A DNA stretch of 64,000 nucleotides, from positions 1 to 64,000 of the forward strand of contig CAVYYF010000005.1 of assembly GCA_963772675.1 (NCBI GenBank). The letters are read 5' to 3'. Positions 28,824 through 37,526 of the stretch are shown here, one piece after another. A model generated the notes under the pieces. The model saw only the letters and a program-made list of their open reading frames with translations. It made no database searches and was not told the origin of the DNA. Each line of letters opens with the position of its first letter. Within the stretch, counting starts at the first letter, position 1. Both the position numbers and the translations under genes were made by a program. The stretch comes from JAKAGZ01 sp963772675. GTDB lineage: Bacteria; Bacteroidota; Ignavibacteria; Ignavibacteriales; Ignavibacteriaceae.

Positions 28824-29747
28824 ATGAAAAAATCTCGGCAAGAAACTATCAATATTATTGGATTCCCTATGGATCTTGGTGCAGACAGGCGGGGAGTAGA
28901 CATGGGACCTTCGGCTGTCAGGATTGCCGGTTTGAGGGAAGGGCTGGAAAGGTTAGGTTATAAAATAATTGACTCTGGAGATATTTTTATCCAGATAATG
29001 GAGCGTCAAAAAATCACAAATCCTAAACTTAAATATGTAAACCAGATTGTAAAAACATCTACTATTCTTGCAAAAAAAGTTGAAAAGACTCTTGAAATGG
29101 GAAGGTTTCCTCTTTGCATAGGCGGAGATCATTCAATGGCACTCGGTTCTCTGGCGGGAATTTCTGCATACTGCAAAAAAAATAAACTCAAATTAGGGTT
29201 GATCTGGATCGATGCACACGCAGATATGAATACGGACATAACTTCTCCATCAGGAAATATTCATGGTATGCCGCTTGCTGCTTCACTCGGACTTGGTAAT
29301 GAAAAGCTTACAAAAATTTATGGGTTTTCCCCAAAACTTAAAGCTGAAAACTGCGCTTTGATTGGCATCCGAAGTATAGATAAAATGGAAAAGGAAAATA
29401 TAAAGAAACTTAATCTCCCTGTTTACACAATGACTGATATAGATAAATTAGGTATAAACAGGATTATTACAAAAGTTTTAAGGCAGTTCAAAGAAAAAGT
29501 GGATCATATTCATGTTAGTTTTGATCTTGATGCTGTAGACCCATCAATTTCTCCCGGTGTTGGAACACCCATACCAGGCGGATTAAGTTTCCGTGAAGCA
29601 CATTTACTTATGGAAGCAATTGCCGACTGCGGATGTATGTCATCACTTGAAATTACGGAAGTAAACCCTATCCTCGATAACAAAAATCAAAGCGCACAGT
29701 TTGCTGTTGAAATAATTTCTTCAAGCCTGGGGCAAAGAATTCTTTAA
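28824..29747 (+). CDS. rocF: Arginase
   Basis: A 307-residue ureohydrolase. The manganese ligands are present in order: GGDHS (about residue 97), DAHADMNT (about 128), and SFDLDAVDP (about 232) followed by SLEITEVNP. The opening IIGFPMDLGADRRGVDMGPS and the segment SPSGNIHGMPLA match arginase rather than agmatinase or formiminoglutamase. It hydrolyses arginine to ornithine and urea in the cytosol. It starts a plus-strand pair with 5-formyl-THF cyclo-ligase and diverges from the SpoIID operon. No urease or ornithine aminotransferase lies nearby. Confidence 0.9.
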   Translation: MKKSRQETINIIGFPMDLGADRRGVDMGPSAVRIAGLREGLERLGYKIIDSGDIFIQIMERQKITNPKLKYVNQIVKTSTILAKKVEKTLEMGRFPLCIGGDHSMALGSLAGISAYCKKNKLKLGLIWIDAHADMNTDITSPSGNIHGMPLAASLGLGNEKLTKIYGFSPKLKAENCALIGIRSIDKMEKENIKKLNLPVYTMTDIDKLGINRIITKVLRQFKEKVDHIHVSFDLDAVDPSISPGVGTPIPGGLSFREAHLLMEAIADCGCMSSLEITEVNPILDNKNQSAQFAVEIISSSLGQRIL

Positions 29748-29764
29748 AATTAAGAGATTTGAAT

Positions 29765-30367
29765 ATGTTTATACAAAAGCACCCAATCCCTAAATCCGAC
29801 GCGCGAAAAATAGTTCTTGAAAGAAGGAAAGAACTCAGCGAAAGGGAAATACGTGAGAAGTCAAACAGAATTTTTGAACGACTTATAGAAGTTGACGATT
29901 TTGTTTATGCAAAAAAAATTCTCACTTATGTCTCCAGCCACCAGGGAGAGGTTGATACAAGAAAATTTATCGATTTTGCTGACGGCCGCAATAAATCAAT
30001 TTTTCTACCAAAGTTTTACAGTAAGCAGAAAAAAATTAGAAGATTCCATTTTACAGATTGGAGGGACCTTGCGAAAAATGAAGAAGGTTTCCTGGAACCT
30101 AAAATCGGATTCGATGATGATATGAGTGACATTGATATGATAATAGCTCCGTGTGTTGCCGTGTCGCTGGCTGGACAAAGGGTTGGTCACGGCGGTGGAT
30201 ATTACGATAATTTATTAAGAAAATCGCATGCTCCTAAATATGTTCTGGCTTTTGAGTTCCAGATTTTCAACGAGATTGAAAGAAATCATCACGATATCAG
30301 GGTTAATAAAATTATTACTGAGAGACGCGTAATTGATACTTATGAGAAAAGATTCTATCTGAATTAA
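29765..30367 (+). CDS. 5-formyltetrahydrofolate cyclo-ligase
   Basis: A 200-residue protein. The ATG at 29765 is preferred because AAGAGA lies upstream at proper spacing; an in-frame TTG lies two codons earlier. Family motifs are KSDARKIVLERRKEL at the N-terminus, TYVSSHQGEVDTRKFI, IAPCVAVSLAGQRVGHGGGYYD (substrate/ATP loop) and a C-terminal FEFQIF. It converts 5-formyl-THF to 5,10-methenyl-THF using ATP, recycling an inhibitory folate. It lies 17 bases after the arginase gene, so the two are likely co-transcribed. Confidence 0.9.
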   Translation: MFIQKHPIPKSDARKIVLERRKELSEREIREKSNRIFERLIEVDDFVYAKKILTYVSSHQGEVDTRKFIDFADGRNKSIFLPKFYSKQKKIRRFHFTDWRDLAKNEEGFLEPKIGFDDDMSDIDMIIAPCVAVSLAGQRVGHGGGYYDNLLRKSHAPKYVLAFEFQIFNEIERNHHDIRVNKIITERRVIDTYEKRFYLN

Positions 30368-30422
30368 TTTATTATCGCTCTAAATTGAAATGCTCTTATT
30401 CATTTAACAATAACGAATTTTT

Positions 30423-30932
30423 GTGAGAAAATACCAATCGATTTTTACCTATCTGCTTTTATTTCTTTCCCTTTCTCTGTTACTGAAATTTTTCGGCCTT
30501 ATTAGCATTTCGAGCGGAGAAATTTTCAGTTATGCACTAATTTTTTACGGTATCAGTGATGTTTATCTTTCTTTGGGAAGGAACCGGAAATATTCCCTCT
30601 TTTTCGGGACTATTTTTTTTCTTACAGGTATCCTTATTTATGTGCTCAATAACTTTCTTGTATTCTGGAGACCCACTCTATTGTTCCCGACTCTGCTTTT
30701 CATTCCCGGCATTGCCTATTTAATGCTGTACCTGGATAATTCTTCTAATAAAAAATTTATTGTTATCGGAACAATTTTGGTCTCGGTAGGCTTTATTGCA
30801 ACAATAATAAACGGACAGTTCAATTTCTCTTCGTTTTACATCTCTTTATTGAAAGTAGCTACATTTTATTGGCAGATAGTTCTGTTGATAGTAATAATTT
30901 TAATTTTGATATCTTTTGACGAAAAGAAATAA
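30423..30932 (+). CDS. Multi-pass membrane protein of unknown function
   Basis: A 169-residue protein from a GTG start without a strong ribosome site. It has about six hydrophobic helices separated by short charged loops (GRNRKYS; DNSSNKK) and ends FDEKK. The arrangement of pairs of short helices resembles small LiaF/DUF5668-like membrane domains, but no diagnostic motif is visible. It lies 55 bases after the cyclo-ligase gene and converges closely on the anti-sigma gene, 5 bases away. It may be the third gene of the arginase operon. No function can be assigned. Confidence 0.6.
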   Translation: MRKYQSIFTYLLLFLSLSLLLKFFGLISISSGEIFSYALIFYGISDVYLSLGRNRKYSLFFGTIFFLTGILIYVLNNFLVFWRPTLLFPTLLFIPGIAYLMLYLDNSSNKKFIVIGTILVSVGFIATIINGQFNFSSFYISLLKVATFYWQIVLLIVIILILISFDEKK

Positions 30933-30937
30933 TTTGA

Positions 30938-32149
30938 TCAGAACGATCCTTTCAAATAAATTTTGTTCCCCGGCCGCAAAGATCCATTCGGTGGTTCTTC
31001 TGTAACTAAAAAGCTAACATTTGAGTCTACACTTAATTGCGGTGTGTCAAATGGAATATATGCTGAATTATCCGTTGGACTAAATTTACAAAGCGACATA
31101 TAATTGTCATATATGTATATCCAGAGCTGGTATGTTCCGTTTCCGTGCAACTGCGGAAGGTTGGATAGCTGTAATATTCCGTGATTCGTATCCATACTTA
31201 TGAACAACTTTCCAATTGCATTCGTCGCAATATCCGATCCGGTAAGATTTACAGTTCTTAAATTTTTTGAATTAAGTACCGCCTGCAAATCCTTATTTTG
31301 TCTGAACTGTTCCTTTAAGTTTCCAAGCTGTTCATTCAAAGAAACAATTTGTGATTCATATCCCTTAACATTTGAAGAAACTTTGAAATACATAAAAACA
31401 AAAACAATCGCAAATATGAACATAAGAAGGGATGTAATTATAAAAGGAACACTTGATTTCTTTTTTTCTTCCCGAACCTTACCCGAATGTTTTTGCCTGA
31501 GTTTTATTCTCTCTTCTGAAACATTTTTTGTTCCACTCTCTTCCAATGATTTTATACTTGGGCCCTCCACTTCTTCTGAAGTGGTATCTATTTCATCATC
31601 GGTTACAGTTTCCGAGCCAGAATTAAAATTTAAAATCTGTCCGCCTGAAGTTTGTTCGTTTTCTTTTATGACATCCTCTTTTTCAGGTTCTTCTGTTGCT
31701 AAAATCTCGGCTGGTTTTTGTACGGCACTTACGACCTCGAAATCTTCAACACTTTGTTCAGGTTTTTCATCAACAATTTCTTCCGGTTCTTTTTCAACAG
31801 TCTTTTCTCTTACAGGTTCAGAGATTTTTTCTGTTTCAGCTTCAATTTCTTCCTCATCACTAACATCTGGAACCACTTTTTCATTTTTTAGTTTGTCTCT
31901 TTTAGCTTTTATCTCGTTTCTTATCCTGTAAAGCTTTCTTGCGACTCTGTCTTTAACTTCAGGGGCCGGGTTTTCCATCGATAATATTGAGGGAAGCAAT
32001 GCAGAGAGATTTTGAAAATCGCCCAGCTCCTGCCAGTAGTAATCATCGCTTGAACTGAGATATTGTTTCAGATTTATAAGATCCTCTTCATCAAGGCATC
32101 CAAGTGTGTATGCATAAAGAAATTCATAACATTCGCTTTTGTCAGCCAT
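30938..32149 (-). CDS. Anti-sigma factor with RskA-like C-terminal domain
   Basis: A 403-residue protein. Residues 1-85 form a helical anti-sigma-type domain (YEFLYAYTLGCLDEEDL). A long acidic linker follows at about 95-215, rich in Glu, Val and Pro, then a basic patch, one transmembrane helix at about 232-252 (FIITSLLMFIFAIVFVFMYF), a coiled coil, and an RskA-type domain with NGTYQLWIYIYD and VTEEPPNGSLRPGNKIYL. The N-terminus should hold the sigma factor in the cytoplasm while the C-terminus is outside. The zinc motif HxxxCxxC of ZAS domains is absent. The gene overlaps its sigma factor by one base (TAATG), typical for such pairs. Confidence 0.85.
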   Translation of the reverse strand: MADKSECYEFLYAYTLGCLDEEDLINLKQYLSSSDDYYWQELGDFQNLSALLPSILSMENPAPEVKDRVARKLYRIRNEIKAKRDKLKNEKVVPDVSDEEEIEAETEKISEPVREKTVEKEPEEIVDEKPEQSVEDFEVVSAVQKPAEILATEEPEKEDVIKENEQTSGGQILNFNSGSETVTDDEIDTTSEEVEGPSIKSLEESGTKNVSEERIKLRQKHSGKVREEKKKSSVPFIITSLLMFIFAIVFVFMYFKVSSNVKGYESQIVSLNEQLGNLKEQFRQNKDLQAVLNSKNLRTVNLTGSDIATNAIGKLFISMDTNHGILQLSNLPQLHGNGTYQLWIYIYDNYMSLCKFSPTDNSAYIPFDTPQLSVDSNVSFLVTEEPPNGSLRPGNKIYLKGSF

Positions 32150-32730
32150 TATGAATCTCCCTTTAGTAAATATTCACGCAGATTTAACGAGGCAATTTTT
32201 ATTTTGGATTTTACTGTTGGATATGGAATGTTAAGTCGTTCTGCTATTTCTTTTTGCGTTAATCCCTCATAATAAGCGAGATAAATTACATACTGTTGAG
32301 CATCAGTTAATCTGTTTAAAGCCGCTTCTACACTATCTTTTATTGTGAATGTAGTTACCAGATCCAGTGGATCTATTTGCTTAGAAAGTTGGGGAACGAT
32401 AAAATTTCCCTCGTATTCATCCGTATACTCGGGCATTTTCAGGTTTTCATTCTTCCTGCGAACCGTATCAACAGCTTTGTTCCTTGCAAGCGTTATCAAC
32501 CACGTATAAACATTGCCTGAGTAAACATCGAACAACTCTACTCTTCTCCAGATAATTACAAAAACTTCCGTGAGGATTTCCTCGGCAAGAATTTTCTCAA
32601 CTGCAATTTTTTTGATCAGGGTATAAAGAAGAGGAGCATATCTATTATATAGTATCTCAAGGGCTTTGGAATCATAGGCGGCGACCCTTTTCATTACATC
32701 AATGTCAGGCGAATTGGCGTTTAACTGCAA
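32149..32730 (-). CDS. ECF RNA polymerase sigma factor (SigK-like)
   Basis: A 193-residue protein with region 2 at about 25-95 (LEILYNRYAPLLYTLI, ILTEVFVIIWRR, VYTWLITLARNKAVDTVRR) and region 4 at about 130-185 (AALNRLTDAQQYVIYLAYYEGLTQKEIAERLNIP, split here by the helix-turn-helix turn). It directs core polymerase to stress-type promoters and is held by the membrane anti-sigma factor encoded next. The SigK/RskA pairing fits the neighbour's C-terminal domain. Autoregulation of the pair is common; no promoter motif could be defined upstream. Confidence 0.9.
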   Translation of the reverse strand: MQLNANSPDIDVMKRVAAYDSKALEILYNRYAPLLYTLIKKIAVEKILAEEILTEVFVIIWRRVELFDVYSGNVYTWLITLARNKAVDTVRRKNENLKMPEYTDEYEGNFIVPQLSKQIDPLDLVTTFTIKDSVEAALNRLTDAQQYVIYLAYYEGLTQKEIAERLNIPYPTVKSKIKIASLNLREYLLKGDS

Positions 32731-32929
32731 AGCAACCTGTTAATTTTGTTTACGAAATCTTATCTGAGATCAAATTTAACAAAATAATAGGTCAATTTGA
32801 AACAAAACCAGAACCATAAAAATACGACCACCTTCATAAGAAACTGTGGTTTTATTTTGAAATCCTAATTTAAGCTGACCCTTGAATTTATTATCTTTAT
32901 CGGATAGATTTTAATAAGAAAAGGATAAC

Positions 32930-35663
32930 ATGACCTCTGCCGAAATACGACAGCAATTCTTAGATTTTTTTAAAGATAAGGATCACCGGATTGTACCGAG
33001 CTCTCCGGTTGTCCCGTTCGATGATCCAACCCTATTATTTACAAATGCCGGGATGAACCAGTTCAAAGATGTCTTTTTAGGAACAGGAAAAAGAGATTAC
33101 ACGCGCGCTGTTGATACACAGAAATGCATCAGAGTTAGCGGAAAACATAACGACCTAGAAGAAGTTGGTCACGATACTTACCACCACACTTTTTTTGAAA
33201 TGCTCGGCAACTGGTCTTTTGGAGACTATTACAAAAAAGAAGCTATCAAATGGGGATGGGAACTATTAACAGAGGTCTGGAAACTGCCGAAAGAAAGACT
33301 CTGGGCAACCGTTTACAGAACAGATGATGAAGCATATAACTTCTGGAAAAGCGAAACAGATATAAACCCAAAACATATTTTGCGTTTTGATGAAGAAGAT
33401 AATTTCTGGGAAATGGGCGAGACCGGTCCATGCGGTCCTTGTTCTGAAATACATATTAACGTTAGTGATGATTACGAAAATTCCAAATGGGTAAATGCGG
33501 GTAAGCCAGAATGTATTGAATTATGGAATCTCGTTTTTATCCAGTATAACCGGGATGAAAAAGGAAAATTACACGATCTTCCTGCAAAGCACGTTGATAC
33601 AGGAATGGGATTTGAAAGAATGTGTGCTGTACTGCAAAAAAAGAATTCAAATTATGATACTGATGTTTTCTTCCATTGATCGAAGCCGTCTCAAAAATAT
33701 CAGGAGTAAAATATGACAAGGAAGAAGACAAAATCCCGATGCGCGTAATTGCTGATCATATTCGCACACTCACTTTTGCTATTGCTGATGGAGCTGTTCC
33801 CGGCAACGACGGACGCGGTTACGTCCTAAGAAGAATTCTAAGAAGAGCAGCACGTTACGGAAGAAAACTTAACCTGGAAAAGCCTTTTCTATTTGAATTA
33901 GTGGATGTGCTGGTAAAAAATATGAGCTCAGTTTTTCCGGAAATAAAAGAAAAGAAAGAGTACATTAAAAATGTAATAAAAGCCGAAGAGGAAAGTTTTA
34001 ACGCAACGTTAGATAGAGGTATTGAAGAATTCAATGTTTCGGCTTCTGCTTCACTTGCTCGAACAATTAATGATAAAGATGATTACAATGCTTATGCGAA
34101 TTATAACTTTAAAAAAAATGACTGGGAAATAATAATTGAACAAAATGGAATTTTTGTCGAAAAGAAAGACCTTAAAGAAGTAGATAAGGAGTTTATACAT
34201 AAATATGTAACAGGATCAGTAACAATTCCTAATGAAGATGTTTTTAAATTACATGATACCTATGGTTTTCCTGTCGATTTCACAAATATTATGGCAAACG
34301 AAAAAGGTTTCACCATTGATGAAACCGGTTTCAATAAATTGATGAATGAGCAGAAACAAAAAGGGCGAGACTCATCAAAAGACAAGTTTGCTTCGGTAAA
34401 TATTTCGATAAATAATCTAAACGGCTTTGAAATCATAGAAAAAAATAATTCAGAATTTATCGGCTATGACGAATTAAAATCAAATTCTAAAATTATCGGC
34501 CATAAAAAAGAAAACGGAAACGATTTACTACTGCTTGACAGAACTCCTTTTTATGTAGAAGCGGGTGGGCAGATTGACGATCTTGGAGAAATAGTTACGA
34601 TAAAAGTAAATTAAAAGTGCTCGATGTAGCAAAAGTTGACAATAAAACAATTCACGTAGTAGAAAATGAACAGGACAGTCCTGTAATTCCGGGTACAAAT
34701 GTAATTGCGCATGTCGATGAAGAACGCCGCTGGGATATAATGAGAAATCATTCAGCAACACATTTTTTACATGCTGCTCTTAGAAAAAATTTGGGAACGC
34801 ACGTTCACCAGGCTGGCTCCTATGTAGGGCCCGACAGACTGCGTTTCGACTTCACTCACTTTGCAAAATTAAGTGAAAGCGAGTTGAAAGATATTGAAAA
34901 CTTGGTTAACGAGGAATTAAGGAAGAGCATTCCCTTGCAGCATCACAGAAACATTCCGTTCGATGAAGCAAAAAAAATGGGCGCACTTATGTTTTTTGGA
35001 GATAAATACGGGGATAAAGTAAACGTCGTTCAGTTCGGAGAATTCAGCAAGGAATTTTGCGGCGGCACTCATGTAAAAAATTCTTCTCAAATCGGTTTGT
35101 TTAAGATTATCAGTGAAGCATCAATTGCCAGTGGAGTCAGGAGAATTGAAGCAGTCACCGGAAGCGGAGTTGAACAGTTTATTCAACACCAAATCGAACT
35201 TTTAAAACAGCACGATGAAAAAATGGCAGAACTCCTCGAAGAAAAGAGAAAACTTGAAAAAGAAAATGCTGAACTTAAGCTCCAAGGAAAGCTCGGACAG
35301 ATTGACTCCATTGTTAAAAATTTCACGGAGCTAAACGGTATAAAAGTTTATAAAGCAAAAGTTGATGCCGAAAATATGGATGAATTGAAATCTTTCGGCG
35401 ACGAACTCCGTAACAAAATAAAAAATGGCGTGGGCGTTTTATTCTCTGAGATTGAAGGAAAAGCAGGGATAGTCTGTGTAGTATCGGATGATATAATAAA
35501 AGAAAAAAAACTTTCTGCAGGAAAAATTGTCGGTGAGCTTGCTAAACTTGTTGGCGGAGGCGGTGGCGGAAGACCACATCTAGCTACTGCCGGCGGAAAA
35601 GACGCAGATAAACTTCCTTCAGCGCTAATGGAAGTTGAAAATACAATCACTAAATTTTTATAG
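32930..35663 (+). CDS. alaS: Alanyl-tRNA synthetase, two single-base frameshifts
   Basis: Three consecutive frames (32930-33679, 33676-34614, 34617-35663) together encode a complete AlaS of about 911 residues. The class II core has TSAEIRQQFLDFFKDKDH, PSSPVVP, FTNAGMNQF and MGETGPCGPCSEIH. The editing domain has HSATHFLHAAL and FCGGTHV (zinc ligands). The C-terminus ends GGGGGGRPHLATAGGKD. Adding one C near 33674 gives DVFFPLIEAVSK; adding one base near 34595 gives TDKSKLKVLDVAKV. Because AlaS is essential and usually single-copy, these breaks are most likely sequence errors. An insert of about 50 residues precedes FKLHDTYGFP. Confidence 0.88.
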
Positions 35664-35681
35664 AAGCTACCCACCCCTTTA

Positions 35682-35704
35682 TCCCCTCCAAGGAGGAGAT
35701 TTTT
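35682..35704 (+). terminator. Intrinsic terminator after alaS
   Basis: TCCCCTCC-AA-GGAGGAGA forms an 8-bp stem with one mismatch, followed by TTTTTGTTTTG. It lies 19 bases after the alaS stop and before radA, which suggests radA has its own promoter. Confidence 0.55.
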
Positions 35705-35743
35705 GTTTTGTATTTATTAGTAGTTTATATGTGAAGAAACCTA

Positions 35744-37093
35744 ATGTCAAAAACTAAAATCAAATATATTTGCTCAAACTGTGGATACGAATCCCTCCGC
35801 TGGATCGGGAAATGTCCGGAATGTGAAAGCTGGAATTCATTTACAGAAGAAATTGTGGAAACAAATAAAAGAAAACCAGCTTCTTTCAAAGGAGCAATCT
35901 CAGTAACAAAAATTACTGATATTTCAGTTGACGAAGAAGAAAGAATCAAAACCGGTATAAACGAATTTGACAGAGTGCTTGGCGGCGGACTAATGCCTGG
36001 CTCTGTTACTCTGTTAGGTGGAGATCCAGGGATCGGAAAATCAACTCTTGTTATGCAGGCTTCATCAATAATAAAGGAAAAAGTTTTATACGTCACCGGC
36101 GAAGAATCTGAAAAACAAATAAAGCTCAGAGCAAAAAGATTAAAACTTGAATCAGAAAACTTTTACGTTCTTGCAGAAACAAATATGAGTCCAGTTATTT
36201 CAGCGATGAACAAACTTTCCCCCTCCGTTGTGATAATTGATTCAATCCAGACAGTTTACAGAGATGAATTTGAAAATTCACCCGGAACAATAACCCAGGT
36301 CAGGGAATGCACTTCACTCCTTATGGAGGAAGCAAAAAAGAAACACATCTGTATTATTATTGTAGGACACGTTACAAAGGAAGGGTTTATTGCCGGACCA
36401 AAAATTCTTGAACACATTGTTGATACGGTTTTGCAGTTCGAAGGTGAATCAAATCATACTTTTAGAATTCTGCGTGCACAAAAAAACAGGTTTGGAAATA
36501 CGAACGAGATCGGGATTTTTGAAATGCACGAGCAAGGTTTGACCGAAGTAAAAAACCCAAGCGAACTCTTCCTGAGCGAAAGAGAAAGAGAATCGCCGGG
36601 TTCTGTCGTTACCGCAAGTATGGAGGGAACACGTCCGCTTCTTCTTGAAGTTCAGGCTCTGGTAACTCCATCAAACTACGGCTATCCGCAGCGCGTAACC
36701 ACCGGGTTTGATCAGAGAAGGCTTTCAATTCTTTTAGCTGTACTGGAAAAAAGAGGAAACTACAGGCTTTCAGCAAACAATGTTTTCTTAAATATGGCGG
36801 GAGGAGTAAAAATTTCAGAGCCTGCAGTTGACCTAGCTGTTTGCTGTGCAGTTGCCTCAAGCCTTTTAGATAAAGTTGCTGATAATCAGGCGGTAGTAAT
36901 TGGTGAAGTAGGGTTGGGTGGAGAAATCCGAAGTGTCGGCCATATCGAAAAACGCATACAGGAAGCAGAAAAACTCGGTTTTAACAGAGTCATTATTCCT
37001 CAAAATAGTGCGAAAAACTTAAAAAAAACGAGTTCGCTTAATATAGAAGCAGTGGAAAACCTCAGTGAAGCAATCAATAAGACCCTTAAATAA
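35744..37093 (+). CDS. radA: DNA repair protein RadA (Sms)
   Basis: A 449-residue protein with the standard three-part layout. A four-Cys zinc finger (YICSNCGY ... GKCPECESW) is at residues 8-31. A RecA-like ATPase follows with Walker A GGDPGIGKST, Walker B SVVIIDSIQT and the RadA signature KNRFG in RAQKNRFGNTNEIG. A C-terminal Lon-protease-like domain has MEGTRPLLLEVQALVTPS and GEVGLGGEIRSVGHIEKRI. RadA is a branch-migration helicase that processes recombination intermediates. It stands alone between the alaS terminator and the RRM gene. Confidence 0.93.
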   Translation: MSKTKIKYICSNCGYESLRWIGKCPECESWNSFTEEIVETNKRKPASFKGAISVTKITDISVDEEERIKTGINEFDRVLGGGLMPGSVTLLGGDPGIGKSTLVMQASSIIKEKVLYVTGEESEKQIKLRAKRLKLESENFYVLAETNMSPVISAMNKLSPSVVIIDSIQTVYRDEFENSPGTITQVRECTSLLMEEAKKKHICIIIVGHVTKEGFIAGPKILEHIVDTVLQFEGESNHTFRILRAQKNRFGNTNEIGIFEMHEQGLTEVKNPSELFLSERERESPGSVVTASMEGTRPLLLEVQALVTPSNYGYPQRVTTGFDQRRLSILLAVLEKRGNYRLSANNVFLNMAGGVKISEPAVDLAVCCAVASSLLDKVADNQAVVIGEVGLGGEIRSVGHIEKRIQEAEKLGFNRVIIPQNSAKNLKKTSSLNIEAVENLSEAINKTLK

Positions 37094-37213
37094 CTAAAAA
37101 AACAAACATTTAAAATTATTTTATTTTGTTTTTTTTAGATAAAGTGCTATTTTGTCAAACGGTTTAAAAAACCGCAGAATTAATTCTTTCATTATTTTTT
37201 TAGAGGTAAGTTA

Positions 37214-37465
37214 GTGAGTACTAAACTTTTTGTGGGATCGCTCCCATGGGCAGTTGACGATCAGGCTTTACAGGCTGCATTTGAACCGCACGGCGCTGTT
37301 GTCTCTGCCAAGGTGATCACTGATCGCCAGACCGGTAGATCGAGAGGATTTGGTTTCGTAGAAATGGAAAACGAATCCGAAGCAAGTGAAGCTATAAAAG
37401 CTCTTAATGGAACTGAGCTTAAAGGCCGTAACATTATAGTTAGCGAAGCAAAACCGAAGAGTTAA
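37214..37465 (+). CDS. RRM-domain RNA-binding protein
   Basis: An 83-residue protein that is essentially one RNA recognition motif. RNP2 is KLFVGSLPW and RNP1 is RSRGFGFVEM, with the Met replacing the usual aromatic last residue. The GTG start has AGAGG about 7 bases upstream. It matches the small Rbp proteins of cyanobacteria and Bacteroidota, many of them cold-inducible RNA chaperones. The gene has a 120-base AT-rich leader (37094-37213) and a strong terminator, so it is its own transcription unit. The leader includes GGTTT-AAAA-AACC; regulation through it is possible but unproven. Confidence 0.88.
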   Translation: MSTKLFVGSLPWAVDDQALQAAFEPHGAVVSAKVITDRQTGRSRGFGFVEMENESEASEAIKALNGTELKGRNIIVSEAKPKS

Positions 37466-37497
37466 AAAATAAGTTTTTGGTAAACTTGCGATCTAGG

Positions 37498-37526
37498 AGC
37501 GCTCTTAAAAAGAGCGCTTTCCTTTT
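37498..37526 (+). terminator. Intrinsic terminator after the RRM gene
   Basis: AGCGCTCTT-AAA-AAGAGCGCT is a perfect 9-bp stem, followed by TTCCTTTTTT. It lies 33 bases after the RRM stop. The minus-strand DUF5686 gene ends beside it, but that strand has no T-run after the stem. Confidence 0.85.

Noticed and set aside
31200..31931. A 243-residue plus-strand frame opposite the anti-sigma gene
   Set aside because: It is the mirror of the acidic linker, giving a Ser/Phe-rich translation without any motif; the anti-sigma gene on the other strand has a clear partner and domains.
32731..32929. T-box or other riboswitch upstream of alaS
   Set aside because: Only a weak ACCAC/GTGGT stem is visible; no T-box sequence, specifier loop or conserved riboswitch core is found.
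35725..36096. Minus-strand frame opposite the start of radA
   Set aside because: RadA's zinc finger and Walker A are encoded on the plus strand across the same bases; the opposite frame has no motif.
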